Shown here: positions 44,295-53,526 of the stretch, piece after piece
How the letters are laid out: every line of letters begins with the position of its first letter
How positions within the stretch are numbered: position 1 is the first letter of the stretch
The notes under the pieces: model-generated
Databases searched by the model: none
The model's input: the letters and a program-made list of their open reading frames with translations, nothing else
What the model was told of the DNA's origin: nothing
Translations under genes and position numbers: made by a program
From: Deltaproteobacteria bacterium
GTDB taxonomy: Bacteria; Myxococcota_A; Polyangia; Polyangiales; Ga0077539
Length of the DNA: 64,000 nucleotides
Direction of reading: 5' to 3'
Assembly (NCBI GenBank): GCA_016704445.1
Contig: JADJAE010000160.1
Location: 62,001 to 126,000, forward strand

Positions 44295-46637
44295 TCAGGC
44301 GGAGGCGGAGGCGGACTCGGGGGCGGCGGGCGCGACGGTGGGCTCGTCGAAGGCGACGGCGCGCTCGAGCACCTCGGCGATGTCGAGCTGCTCGACGGGG
44401 CGCTTGAGCTCCTCCTCCATCGACTTGATGCCGTCGGTGAGCATCGTCTGGCAGAAGGGGCAGCCCGAGGCGATCATGGTGGCGCCGGTGTCGACGAGCT
44501 GCAGCGTGCGGCGGTTGTTCACCCGCTGGGGGCTGTGCTGCTCCTCCATCCACATCTGCGCGCCGCCGGCGCCGCAGCAGAGGCCCTTCTCGCGGCTCAG
44601 CTCGGCCTCGACGAGCTCGAGGCCCTCGATGCGCGCGAGCACGTCGCGGGGGGCCTCATACACGTCGTTGTAACGGCCCAGGTAGCAGGAGTCGTGGAAG
44701 ACCACCTTGGCCTTCACCCCGCGGGTGGGGCGCAGCTTGCCGGTGGCGAGCAGCTCCTGGAGGTAGGTCGAGTGGTGCACCACCTCGTACTTCGCGCCGA
44801 GGTCGGGGTACTCGTTGAGCAGCGTGTTGAAGCAGTGCGGGCAGGTCGTGACGATGCGCTTCGGCTTGTAGTTGTTGAGCGTCGCGACGTTCGCCTCGGC
44901 GAGCATCATGTAGAGGTGCTCGTTGCCCGCGCGCCGCGCCGGGTCGCCGGTGCAGGTCTCCTCGCTGCCGAGGATGGCGAAGTCCACCTTCGCCTGCTTC
45001 ATCAGCCGGGCCATGGCGCGGGAGATCTTCTTCGCGCGGTCGTCGTAGCTGGCCGCGCAGCCGACCCAGTAGAGCACCGCCGCGTCGGGCTTCTCGCTCA
45101 TCAGCTTCACGTCGAGGCCGTCGGACCACTCCGCCCGGTCCATGCGCGTGAGGTTCCAGGGGTTGCCGTTGGTCTCCAGGGCCTGGAAGGTCTTCTGAAG
45201 CTCCGCCGGAAACTCCCCGCGCACCATCACCAGGTTGCGGCGCATGTCGACGATCTTGTCGACGTACGTGATCATCACCGGGCACTGCTCCTCGCAGGCG
45301 CGGCAGGTGGTGCACGCCCAGATGACGTCGGGGTGGATGACGTCGGGCACGAGGTTGAGGTCGAAGATGGGCTTCGGCGCTTCGCCGTTCTCGCCGTAGG
45401 AGTCGTGCGAGAAGACCTCGTCCTGCTTGGAGTAGAGGTGGTCGCGCAGGTCGATGGCGAGGTGCTTCGGGGAGAGCAGCTTGCCCGTGCGGTGCGCGGG
45501 GCAGTTGTCCGAGCAGCGCCCGCACTCGGTGCAGGTGTAGAAGTCGAGCATCGACTTCCAGGTGAAGTGGTCCATGCGGCCCACGCCGATGCGCGCGGCC
45601 GTGGGGTCGGGCTGCTCCATCGCGGCGGCCATGTCCTCCAGCAGCTTGTCCGAGCTCTCGGCCATGGGCTTCAGGCGCCCGGGCGGGTCGAGGTTGCGCG
45701 TGAAGACGTTGGGCAGCGACGTGATGACGTGGAAGTGCTTGCCGTAGGGCAGGTAGTTGAGGAAGGCGAAGACCAGGAAGACGTGCACCCACAGGCCGAC
45801 GCCGCCGATGGCGTGCGCGGTCGAGGCGCTCGACACGCCGACGCCGTGGAGCACGAGCGCCAGCACGCGCCCGAGGTTCTCGCCGGTGGCGTTGGCGATC
45901 TGGTTGACGTTGCCCGAGACGTCTCCGCCCTGGTGGATGGCGTGCGAGAGGAGCAGGCCGCCGTCGGCCACGATGTCCATGACCATCATGGTGCCGATGA
46001 CGCTGAGCACGACCCAGGCGTGCCAGCCGTAGGCGAGGCGCTTCAGCTTCGGGACGAGCCGGAAGTACATGAAGGCCACGACGCCCGCGATGACCCCGAG
46101 GACCACGACGTCCTTGAGCAGGTTGTAGCCGTAGCCGAGGGCGCGGAGCAGGGGGTCGGGGCCCTGCGGGTCGAGGATGAAGAGGTAGAAGCTCTCGTCG
46201 AAGCCGCGGCCCACGAGGATGATCGTGCGGAGCAGCAGCGTCGCGAAGCCCGTGAAGATGAGGTAGTGCGCGATGCCCGCGGAGGCGTACTTGGGCATCT
46301 TCATCTGCGCGCGCAGGGCCCAGAAGAGCGCCGCGCCGCCGCCGATCGCCGCGAGCATCGTCCCCAGCTGGAGGAACCCTCTGCCCGCATCGCCCGGCGC
46401 CAGCGCGCCGAGGAAGGCCGCGGGGGCGGCCGCCATGCCGACGATGGCGGTGAACACCAGCGCGCTTCCGAAGACGCTCGGACCCTTCGCGCCTGGGGCG
46501 ACGGTGAGCCGCTCCCAGATGCGATCGAGCCGGTTTTCGGGCTGTCCCTGCCCAAGCAGGATGAGGCGCCGGAAGGCGCTCATGGAAAACAGCCCAACAA
46601 GCCCTCCGACCAGGAGGGCCATCGCGATGGGGTTCAT
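44295..46637 (-). CDS. ETF:menaquinone oxidoreductase-like Fe-S protein (EtfD/HdrD type)
   Basis: 780 residues. An N-terminal membrane domain of about six helices resembles nitrate-reductase gamma/haem-b anchors (about 1-320, with His residues in helices). Two 4Fe-4S motifs follow: CTECGRCSDNC near residue 369 and CTTCRACEEQC near 445. The Cys-rich HdrB/HdrD-type domain has CPHCFNTLLNEYP, HDSCYLGRYND and LCCGAGGAQMW near 682. This architecture matches EtfD-type enzymes that pass electrons from electron-transfer flavoprotein (fatty-acid oxidation) to menaquinone. The second Cys of the CCG motif is an ordinary Cys codon, not UGA. No etfAB is adjacent. Confidence 0.9.
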   Translation of the reverse strand: MNPIAMALLVGGLVGLFSMSAFRRLILLGQGQPENRLDRIWERLTVAPGAKGPSVFGSALVFTAIVGMAAAPAAFLGALAPGDAGRGFLQLGTMLAAIGGGAALFWALRAQMKMPKYASAGIAHYLIFTGFATLLLRTIILVGRGFDESFYLFILDPQGPDPLLRALGYGYNLLKDVVVLGVIAGVVAFMYFRLVPKLKRLAYGWHAWVVLSVIGTMMVMDIVADGGLLLSHAIHQGGDVSGNVNQIANATGENLGRVLALVLHGVGVSSASTAHAIGGVGLWVHVFLVFAFLNYLPYGKHFHVITSLPNVFTRNLDPPGRLKPMAESSDKLLEDMAAAMEQPDPTAARIGVGRMDHFTWKSMLDFYTCTECGRCSDNCPAHRTGKLLSPKHLAIDLRDHLYSKQDEVFSHDSYGENGEAPKPIFDLNLVPDVIHPDVIWACTTCRACEEQCPVMITYVDKIVDMRRNLVMVRGEFPAELQKTFQALETNGNPWNLTRMDRAEWSDGLDVKLMSEKPDAAVLYWVGCAASYDDRAKKISRAMARLMKQAKVDFAILGSEETCTGDPARRAGNEHLYMMLAEANVATLNNYKPKRIVTTCPHCFNTLLNEYPDLGAKYEVVHHSTYLQELLATGKLRPTRGVKAKVVFHDSCYLGRYNDVYEAPRDVLARIEGLELVEAELSREKGLCCGAGGAQMWMEEQHSPQRVNNRRTLQLVDTGATMIASGCPFCQTMLTDGIKSMEEELKRPVEQLDIAEVLERAVAFDEPTVAPAAPESASASA

Positions 46638-46743
46638 GTCCGTCGACCGTTGCGTGAGGATCCGCGTGCACCGCGCACGGGCCTACGCGGTGGGTCTTTT
46701 AGGCTCGGCGGAAGATAGGGTCAATCGCCCGCTGAACGGCGAT

Positions 46744-47289
46744 TCAGCGCGGCAGCTTGGCGTCGAAGAAGGCGCGGAGCTTGATGAGGTTCTTCTCCTC
46801 GCGGCCGAAGCTCGGCGCTGCGTAGCTGCGCGCGAAGCCCTTCACGTCGGCGGTGAACTCGGCGCGCACCGGCGCCCCGGAGATGATGTCGTCCACCGAG
46901 CGGCCGCGCGCCGCGCTGCGCTTGAGCCCCTGCACGTAGACGTCGAGCCGGTGGTAGTCGTCGCCGAGGAAGGACTTCACGAGATCGACGTCGCCGGCGA
47001 GGGACTGCAGCGCGGCGTTGGCGCCGAGGTCGACGCCGTTGGCGCCCGCGTGCGCCGCGGCGATGCGCAGCACGAACGCGTCGTCGAGGTAGCCGATGTC
47101 GTCGATGCCGTCGGGGATGAGGTCGACGGACTTGAACACGTAGTTGAGACCCGCGGCGAGCGAGCGGCGCGCGGCCTCCGGGGTCTCACCGGCGTTGAGC
47201 GCGTCGACCATCGCCTCGGCGTCTTGGCCCAGCGAACGAAGCCAATTGGGGAAGGTCTCCAGGCAGCGGGCGTCGACTTCGGATGTCAT
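46744..47289 (-). CDS. DUF1232 (YkvA-like) protein
   Basis: 181 residues; the ATG at 47289 has AGGAGAG just upstream. The central segment LNYVFKSVDLIPDGIDDIGYLDDAFVLRIAA is the DUF1232 signature (aromatic-x-x-Pro/Ser-x-DLIPD-x-I-x-x-IG-x-LDD). The protein is mostly helical and lacks a signal peptide or clear membrane anchor, unlike the shorter membrane YkvA proteins. Function unknown. It is divergent from a TPR lipoprotein with 169 bases between the starts. Confidence 0.85.
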   Translation of the reverse strand: MTSEVDARCLETFPNWLRSLGQDAEAMVDALNAGETPEAARRSLAAGLNYVFKSVDLIPDGIDDIGYLDDAFVLRIAAAHAGANGVDLGANAALQSLAGDVDLVKSFLGDDYHRLDVYVQGLKRSAARGRSVDDIISGAPVRAEFTADVKGFARSYAAPSFGREEKNLIKLRAFFDAKLPR

Positions 47290-47458
47290 GTCTCTCCTAA
47301 CAGGTGGTGAACGGACGGATGAGGTCGTCGGCCAGCGGGTCGGGACATTCCCTCGCGGCCTCCCGTTCGCGGCGCGCGATGGTAACGGCGACGCCGCCCT
47401 CCCCACAAGGCTCCCGTTCTGTTGGGGCCGGGACGGTGCTAAGACCCAACGCCGCCCC

Positions 47459-49036
47459 GTGCGCATCCGCCGCTCGTCCGCTCTCGCGCTCCTCGTGCTC
47501 GCCGCCGTCGCCCCGGCCTGCGCCCGCTCGTCCGGGCCCACCACCGTCGAGCGCATCGGCGGTCGGCTGCGAGAGCGCCCCTACGCCTCCGCCACCGCCT
47601 ACGAGGCCTACCTGCGGGGCGAGCTCGCCGCGGCCCGCGGTGACTTCGTCGAGGCCGACCGGCAGCTCTCGCTCGCCGCCTTCGCCGACGCCTCCGACCC
47701 CTGGATCGTCGCCCGCCGGGTGCACCACCTCCTCGCCGCGGGCCTTCGTGCGCGCGCCATCGACGTCGCCCGCGAGGGCACCAGCCGCCACCCCGACGCC
47801 TCCGCGGCCTGGCTGGGGCTCGCGGCGGCCCTCGGCGACGAGCCCGCCACGCGCGCCGAGCGGGACGCGGCGCTCGCCCGCGCCGTCGGCCTCGACCCGG
47901 AGGACGCCGAGGTGCGCGCCTCCGCGGTGCGCATCGCCTCGCGAGACAGCGCCTCCGACGCGGCGCCCGCGATCATCCGTCGCCCGCTGAGGGCGGAGCT
48001 CACCGTCGAGCGGCTCGCCGAGTCCGGCGCCTGGTCTCGGGCGGCGGCCATGCTCGCCTCCGCGGCTCGACGCCAGCGGCCAGGCGTCGACGATCTCCTC
48101 GCCGCTTCCGTGGCCCGGGTCTGCAGCGGCGATCTGGTGGGCGCGCGCGCTTCGGTCGACGCGCTCTCGCGGCGCCGGGGTCCGGTCGACCGCACCTCGC
48201 TCGCGTGGCTCTGGCTTCGGGCGGGCGAACGCCAGAGGGCGCTGGAGGAGTCTGCGCTGGCGATGGGCGAGGGGGTCGCTGGGGCCGCCACGGTGAGGGC
48301 CCTGGCGCTGGCCGAGAGCGATCAGCTCACGCAGGCGCTGCGGGTCGCCGCGCTGGTCGACGTGGGAGAGCGTGCGCCGGACGTGGCGACGACCTCCCTC
48401 GCTGCGTGGGCCGGTCGCTGCGTACGCTCCGGCGCGATGGGCCGCGCCGAGGGGTCTCCCCGCGGGAGCTCCCTCGCGCTGGTGACCGCCTCGCTCGCCG
48501 CAGCGCTCGACCGGGCGGGTCACGGCCCGCTCGCCGACGTGGCCATCGAGAGGGCGATGCTCCGGCTGCGGGCGCTCTCGGGGGAGGGGGCCGCCGCGAG
48601 GGACTCCCTTCGCGTCGCCGCCGCGACCCGGCTCGATCGGCTGGGCCGCGCCCCCGACGGCCCGCTGGCCGAGGTCGAGACCCCCGGAGGACGCCTCGCC
48701 CGGGCCGCCGTCGCGGCGTGGTCGGGCCCTGGCGCGCGCGCTCACGAAGACCTCACCACAGCGGACAGCGATGCGGAGACGGCCGGGTGGTCCGCCGCGT
48801 GGAGGGTGCTGCTCTGCGCCCGCTCGCCTTCCCGCTGCGAGGGCGTCGATCGCGCCGGCGCCGAGGCCGCGGTGCTCGCCTCCCTCGACGAGGCCCCGGT
48901 GGTGCTCCGCGCCCAGGCCCTGCTGCGCCGCGACCCGGGCGGCCTCGACCGCGCCTCGGGCGCCGACCCTCGCTCCCCATGGGACGCGTGGCTCCGCTCC
49001 CAGCTCAGCCCCAGGACGGGCCGCGTCTCCCCGTGA
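47459..49036 (+). CDS. TPR-type lipoprotein, 525 aa
   Basis: The GTG at 47459 gives a clean lipoprotein signal (IRRSSALALLVLAAVAPAC). The rest is Ala/Arg-rich helical repeats of TPR/Sel1 type, for example YLRGELAAARGDFVEADRQL, AWLGLAAALGDEPATRAER and LARAVGLDPEDAEV, extending to the C-terminus. Its stop overlaps the GTG start of the following GT-C gene (GTGA), so the two are translationally coupled and may act together in envelope-glycan assembly. No named family is recognised. Confidence 0.8.
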   Translation: MRIRRSSALALLVLAAVAPACARSSGPTTVERIGGRLRERPYASATAYEAYLRGELAAARGDFVEADRQLSLAAFADASDPWIVARRVHHLLAAGLRARAIDVAREGTSRHPDASAAWLGLAAALGDEPATRAERDAALARAVGLDPEDAEVRASAVRIASRDSASDAAPAIIRRPLRAELTVERLAESGAWSRAAAMLASAARRQRPGVDDLLAASVARVCSGDLVGARASVDALSRRRGPVDRTSLAWLWLRAGERQRALEESALAMGEGVAGAATVRALALAESDQLTQALRVAALVDVGERAPDVATTSLAAWAGRCVRSGAMGRAEGSPRGSSLALVTASLAAALDRAGHGPLADVAIERAMLRLRALSGEGAAARDSLRVAAATRLDRLGRAPDGPLAEVETPGGRLARAAVAAWSGPGARAHEDLTTADSDAETAGWSAAWRVLLCARSPSRCEGVDRAGAEAAVLASLDEAPVVLRAQALLRRDPGGLDRASGADPRSPWDAWLRSQLSPRTGRVSP

Positions 49037-50508
49037 GGGCCTCCTGGTCTCCGGTCGCGCGTCGCATCGCGTACGGCCTCTGCCTCGCGGCGGTGGCCGC
49101 GGCGGCGGCGTGGCACTACCGCCACGAGGGCACGGCGCTGCCGGTCGACGACGCGTACATCACGCTGCACAACGCGGAGGTGCTGCGGCGCGGGGTCGAT
49201 CCGCAGTTCGGCGTCGCCGCGATGGTGGGCGCCACCAGCTCGGTGCACACGGTGCTGCTCGCCCTCCTCGGGGCGGTGGTGCACGGCGAGGCTGCGGGGT
49301 GGCTCGGCGCGTGGGTGGGCATCGCCGTCTACGTCACCGGCGTGCTGGCGCTGGGCGTCCGCTACCAGCTCTCTCGCTGGGACGCCGGGCTCCTCGTGGC
49401 CCTGTCGCTGGTGGTCGCGGAGGTTCCGCACCAGCTCACCAACGGCCTGGAGACGGGCCTCGCGATGGGGGCGCTCGCGTGGAGCCTCGCGCTGACCGAG
49501 CCTGGGGCCTCCGGGCTGCCCTCCCGCTTGCAGCCCGTGCTCTGCGGCCTGCTCCCCTTCCTCCGCCCGGAGCTCTCCGTCGCCTCCGCGGCGCTGCTCG
49601 CCACCCGCTGGCTGCGCCTCCGCCGCGCGGGCTCGCTCGACCTCCGCCGCGCGCTCACCGACGTCTCGCTGGCCCTGCTGGGCGCCGCCCCCTGGGCGCT
49701 GCTCAACCTCGCTCAGCTCGGGGCCCTCGCGCCCTCGACCATCGCCGCCAAGCGGCTCTTCTTCGCCGAGGGCTGCATCCCGCTGAAGGTGCGCTGGGAG
49801 TGGGCCCGGCACAGCCTCCGGGCCTTCGCCGACGGCGTCGGGTACCTCTCCCGCTCGGTGGTGCTCTGGCCCCTCGCCGCCGCGGGGAGGGCGGGGCTGC
49901 TCACCGCCGCCGCGCTGGTGCTCGCCTACACCACGCAGTTTCCCGGCGCGCTCGGCCACTACGAATACCGGTACCAGTATGTGCTGGTGCCCTTCGCGAT
50001 CGCCGCGATCGCTGCGGCGCGGGCTACACCCTCCCGCTGGATCCGCGGCGCGGCCCTCGCGATCGCCGTGGTGGCCCTCGACGCCAACCTGTGGAGCGTC
50101 GGTGAGCGCTGGGAGCAGCACCGCCGCCGCTGCACCTTCACCCGCGCCGAGCTCGCGGGCGCGGCGACCTGGGTGCGCGCCTCCCTCCCTCGCGATGCGC
50201 GCCTGCTGGTGCACGACGTCGGCTACATGGCCTTCGCGGGCGAGCGGGCGATGGTCGACCTCGTGGGGCTGAAGACCCCTCGCGCGGTGGCGCTGCATCG
50301 CCGCTACACCTGGGCGACCTGCGGCGCCACGCGCGGCGACGCGGTGCATCGCCTCGCGCTCGACACGCGCCCGACGCACCTGGTGGTGCTCGACTCCTGG
50401 GACGCCATCTACCGCATCGCCGAGGGGCTTCGAGCGCACGGCTGGAGGGTCGAGCAGGCGCGGCCCTCGGGGCGCTATCAGGTGTTCTCCCTCGCGCCTC
50501 CGCCCTGA
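49033..50508 (+). CDS. GT-C membrane glycosyltransferase-like protein
   Basis: 491 residues from a GTG at 49033. The first helix is followed by LPVDDAYITLHNAEVLRRG, the Asp-Asp catalytic loop of GT-C enzymes, then SSVHTVLLALLG and about nine membrane helices. The C-terminal part (about 370-490) is soluble (VGYMAFAGERAMVDLVGLKT, HLVVLDSWDAIYR). It resembles the N-terminal GT-C part of the large fusion ending at 28965, including the D-D-A motif and a VDLVGLKT-like stretch comparable to VIDLFGLGD there. Coupled to the TPR lipoprotein gene. Substrate unknown. Confidence 0.85.
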   Translation: MRASWSPVARRIAYGLCLAAVAAAAAWHYRHEGTALPVDDAYITLHNAEVLRRGVDPQFGVAAMVGATSSVHTVLLALLGAVVHGEAAGWLGAWVGIAVYVTGVLALGVRYQLSRWDAGLLVALSLVVAEVPHQLTNGLETGLAMGALAWSLALTEPGASGLPSRLQPVLCGLLPFLRPELSVASAALLATRWLRLRRAGSLDLRRALTDVSLALLGAAPWALLNLAQLGALAPSTIAAKRLFFAEGCIPLKVRWEWARHSLRAFADGVGYLSRSVVLWPLAAAGRAGLLTAAALVLAYTTQFPGALGHYEYRYQYVLVPFAIAAIAAARATPSRWIRGAALAIAVVALDANLWSVGERWEQHRRRCTFTRAELAGAATWVRASLPRDARLLVHDVGYMAFAGERAMVDLVGLKTPRAVALHRRYTWATCGATRGDAVHRLALDTRPTHLVVLDSWDAIYRIAEGLRAHGWRVEQARPSGRYQVFSLAPPP

Positions 50509-50655
50509 CGCGATCTCCTGCAATTCGAGGCCCGTTTGTTGATGTCGACGAGGGGGCCTGGGTAGCTTGACAACCCTAGGGATCCGAAGGACACAGCGGC
50601 CGCCTGTTGGACCTTGGTGGGCCATCGGCCAAATAAGCAGAAGGTGAAGACCAAG

Positions 50656-51482
50656 ATGCGTGGACTAATTTCAACGTTGATGGGTGCGGCGATCGTTCTG
50701 GGCGCGGCGTCCGCGAGCGCGCAGGACCTGAGCACCACCCAGGTGGCGCCCTCGACCACGACGACGACCGGGGCTTCGGTCACGGACACCTCCGGTCCGA
50801 CCGACCACTCCGTGGTCGTGGGGCACCTCGGTCTGCGGTATTTCGGGACAGACTCCATGCCGGCACTGTCGTTCACCGGCGGCATGGTCGGAACGAACGC
50901 CACGCAAAACTCCACACGGTCGGCGCCCGCTACTGGCTCAACAATTCCATCGGCATCGAGGCCGGCATCGGAATCGGGTTCGCCAGCGGCTCGACCACGC
51001 TCACCACGCCCACCATGATGGGTTCCCAGACCAACAGCTCGGACACCCCGAACTTCTTCGGCATCGGCCTTCAGGTGGGTCTGCCCATCATGGTCGCCGA
51101 GGCGAAGCACCTCGCCATCCACCTCGATCCTTATCTTGCATTCCGCTACAGCACGAGCGGCATCACCTCGGGTAGCGGCGCGGCCACCCAGGACGACCAA
51201 CTCAACGGGTTTCAGCTTGGCCTCGGTGCCAACGCGGTCGCCGAGCTCCAGTTCGGCTTCATCGGGTTGCCGCAGCTCGGTCTCCAGGCGCAGTTCGGCT
51301 TCGGGCTCGCCTACACCAACAGCAGTCGAACTTCGACGATCGTCGCCACGAATACCGTCACGACGGTGTCCAATTCCACCTTCAACATCGGCACCACGGT
51401 GGGCCCGCACTACGGCCTCGACCAGATCATCAACGGCTCGATCTCCGCGGTCTGGTACTTCGGCGGCTCCCCCGGCCGCTGA
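50656..51482 (+). CDS. Outer-membrane beta-barrel protein (one frameshift)
   Basis: About 275 residues if a one-base loss in the AAAA run near 50906-50910 is repaired. The ATG at 50656 begins a signal peptide (LISTLMGAAIVLGAASASA). A Thr/Ser-rich stretch follows, then alternating beta strands: YFGTDSMPALSFTGG, YWLNNSIGIEAGIGIGFASG, FFGIGLQVGLPIMVAEAKH, LQAQFGFGLAY, and the last strand SISAVWYFGGSPGR. Small 8-stranded OmpA/OmpW-like barrels look like this. A TTGACA at 50567-50572 lies upstream but without a good -10 element. Without repair the protein would end soon after residue 110. Confidence 0.78.
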
Positions 51483-51666
51483 TCGTCCCCCCGCGCGTCG
51501 TGGGACCCTCCCGCGACCGCTGCGCTCGGCTCCGCCCGCCCGTCCGATCGACACCTCCCTACCATCCTGCGCTCACCCCCTTAGGTGGGCGCCGCCCGCC
51601 CCTCCGGTGAGCTGAGGCGGCGCGGCCGATGGTGTCCGCCGCGCCGGTCGCGCTACGCTCGCGCCG

Positions 51667-52650
51667 ATGAGCCAGCAGCCGACGAATCCGCCCACGAAGG
51701 GCCGTGTCTGGGACGACCCTCGCATTGTGGCGCCCGACGAGGCCGCGTGGGCAGAGATGTCTCCGGCCGAGCGCGAGGCCGCGGTGGAGGAGATCGTCGC
51801 CGTCCTCGACGAGTCGCTCAACGCGATGTCCGAGGGCACGCCGCACTTCCGTAACAAGTCGGGCGCCGCGGCGGACCTCGATGGGCACTTCCGGCGCGCG
51901 GGCCGCAAGGTGTTTCTCGCGTGCGAGCTCGCCGTGATCTACCCCGGCGAGCCCGCGCTCGTACCCGACGTCCTCGCGGTGCTGGACTGTGACCCCGACC
52001 TCGATCTGGGTTCGTGGGTGGTCGCCACCCAGCGCCGCGGCATCGACGTGGCGATCGAGGTGCGCAACACCGGCGCGAAGCACAAGGACCTCGTCGAGAA
52101 CGTGCGCGACTACGCGCGCGTGGGCATCCCGGAGTACTTCAGCTTCGATTGCCGCAGCGCGACCCTGCGCGGCTGGCGTCTCGGCGCGCCCGACGCGCGC
52201 ACCTACCTCTCCCTGTCCGTCCTGGGATCGCTCCCGTCGGTAGGTGCCGTCTGCTCGAGCTCGCGGTCGTCGTGCGCCGACTCGCGCGCGTCGCTGAACC
52301 AGGCGCTGGTGCCTTCGGCCAGCGAGCTGGTCAGCCGACTGCAGGCGATGACCGACGAGAGCCAGCGCGCGGCGCTGGAGAGCCAGCTGGCGGCGTTGGA
52401 GAGCGAGCGCACGGCGCTGGAGAGTCGGCGCGCGGCTTCCGAGGCCGAGGCGCGGGCCGCGAAACTTCGGGCCACGGTCGCGGCGTCCATCGTCCGCTTG
52501 TGCGACCGGCAGGGCGTCGCGCTCGACGACGCCCAGCGGGCGATGATCGCCGCGGAGCGGGACGCCGACCGTCTCACGCGCTGGTTCGACCGCTGCCTCG
52601 ACGCCTCCACCGCGGCGGAGATCTTCGTCGACGACCGGCCGAGCGCCTGA
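51667..52650 (+). CDS. Uma2-family endonuclease-like protein with C-terminal coiled coil
   Basis: 327 residues. The PD-(D/E)xK-type core spans about residues 60-175: ALVPDVLAVLD, IDVAIEVRNTGAKHKDLVENVRDYARVGIPEYFSFDC. Asp in PDV and Glu in IEV, with the following Lys, are the expected metal and catalytic residues. A coiled coil follows (about 230-280, repeated ALESQLAALESER units). The Ser-rich stretch around residues 185-215 is unlike relatives and may hide two compensating indels. Uma2 proteins are abundant in myxobacteria and cyanobacteria, often in many copies, with an unproven link to transposition or DNA repair. No partner gene is visible. Confidence 0.82.
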   Translation: MSQQPTNPPTKGRVWDDPRIVAPDEAAWAEMSPAEREAAVEEIVAVLDESLNAMSEGTPHFRNKSGAAADLDGHFRRAGRKVFLACELAVIYPGEPALVPDVLAVLDCDPDLDLGSWVVATQRRGIDVAIEVRNTGAKHKDLVENVRDYARVGIPEYFSFDCRSATLRGWRLGAPDARTYLSLSVLGSLPSVGAVCSSSRSSCADSRASLNQALVPSASELVSRLQAMTDESQRAALESQLAALESERTALESRRAASEAEARAAKLRATVAASIVRLCDRQGVALDDAQRAMIAAERDADRLTRWFDRCLDASTAAEIFVDDRPSA

Positions 52651-52659
52651 CTCCCGAAC

Positions 52660-53526
52660 TCAGCGCCGACGCCTCCTCGCAGGCGCGGCGCGGAGGGGCT
52701 CGTAGAATCCCTCCAATCCAACCACTTCGTAGGGCTCCTCGCCGCGCGCCAGGAAGGCCGCGTTGCGCGCCGCGATCTCGTCGAGGATCAGCGGGAACGC
52801 CGCGACGCTCCACGGCAGCGTGTCGTGCATCAGCAGCACGCCCCCGCGGGGCGCCCGGTCGAGCTCGGCGCGCACGTTGGCGAGCACCCCGGCGGCGGTG
52901 TTGACCCGCCAGTCCTGCGAGTCCATCGCCCAGAACACCGGGGTGTACTCCCGGGAGAACACCGCGCTCACCGCGCGCGGGTGGTGCAGGGCTCCGTAGG
53001 GCGCTCGGAAGAGCCAGACGCGCTCTCCCACCACGCCGTGGATGAGCGCCTCGGTGCGGTCGATCTCGTACCGCAGCGTCGCCTCGGTCATCGTGTCGAG
53101 CAGGTCGTGGTGATAGGTGTGGTTGCCGATCAGGTGACCGTGACGCCACTCCGTCGCAAGCACCGTGCGGTTGCGACGGGCCACCTCGCCGTCGCCGTCG
53201 ATGCGATGGCCGGTGACGAAGAAGGTCGCTCGGATGCCGTGCCGGTCGAGGGTGTCGAGCAGCGCGGGGGTGGTCTCCCAGCTCGGGCCGTCGTCGAAGG
53301 TGAACGCGATGCAGCGCCGCGCGCAGCCGCCGCCGCCGATGAGCCGGCCGCCCCGGAAGCGCTGCGACCAGAGGTTGCTGTCCGCGGGCTTGATCTTGTA
53401 GCCGGTGTCGTCGGGGCCGCCGGTGGCGGAGGCGAGGAGGGGCGAGAGCGCGATGGCCGCGACCGTCGCGACCACCACGCCGAGGACGCTACGAGGGGAG
53501 AGCCGATCAGAACGGGATGTCGTCAT
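52660..53526 (-). CDS. Polysaccharide deacetylase (CE4 family)
   Basis: 288 residues from the ATG at 53526, which lies inside the end of ssb. Signal/anchor VLGVVVATVAAIALSPLLASA precedes the NodB-type domain: TFDDGP (76-81, catalytic Asp and metal Asp), GNHTYHHDLL (two metal His), RAPYG and LLMHDT with its catalytic His. CE4 enzymes remove acetyl or formyl groups from N-acetylglucosamine or sugar residues of peptidoglycan, chitin or exopolysaccharide, here in the periplasm. The Arg-rich C-terminus is odd but short. It probably shares the ssb transcript. Confidence 0.9.
   Translation of the reverse strand: MTTSRSDRLSPRSVLGVVVATVAAIALSPLLASATGGPDDTGYKIKPADSNLWSQRFRGGRLIGGGGCARRCIAFTFDDGPSWETTPALLDTLDRHGIRATFFVTGHRIDGDGEVARRNRTVLATEWRHGHLIGNHTYHHDLLDTMTEATLRYEIDRTEALIHGVVGERVWLFRAPYGALHHPRAVSAVFSREYTPVFWAMDSQDWRVNTAAGVLANVRAELDRAPRGGVLLMHDTLPWSVAAFPLILDEIAARNAAFLARGEEPYEVVGLEGFYEPLRAAPARRRRR

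Noticed and set aside
44560..44600. CCG motif of the EtfD-like protein as a selenocysteine site
   Set aside because: Both codons are ordinary Cys codons and the frame is uninterrupted.
50567..50572. Perfect TTGACA upstream of the beta-barrel gene
   Set aside because: No acceptable -10 hexamer lies 16-18 bases downstream.
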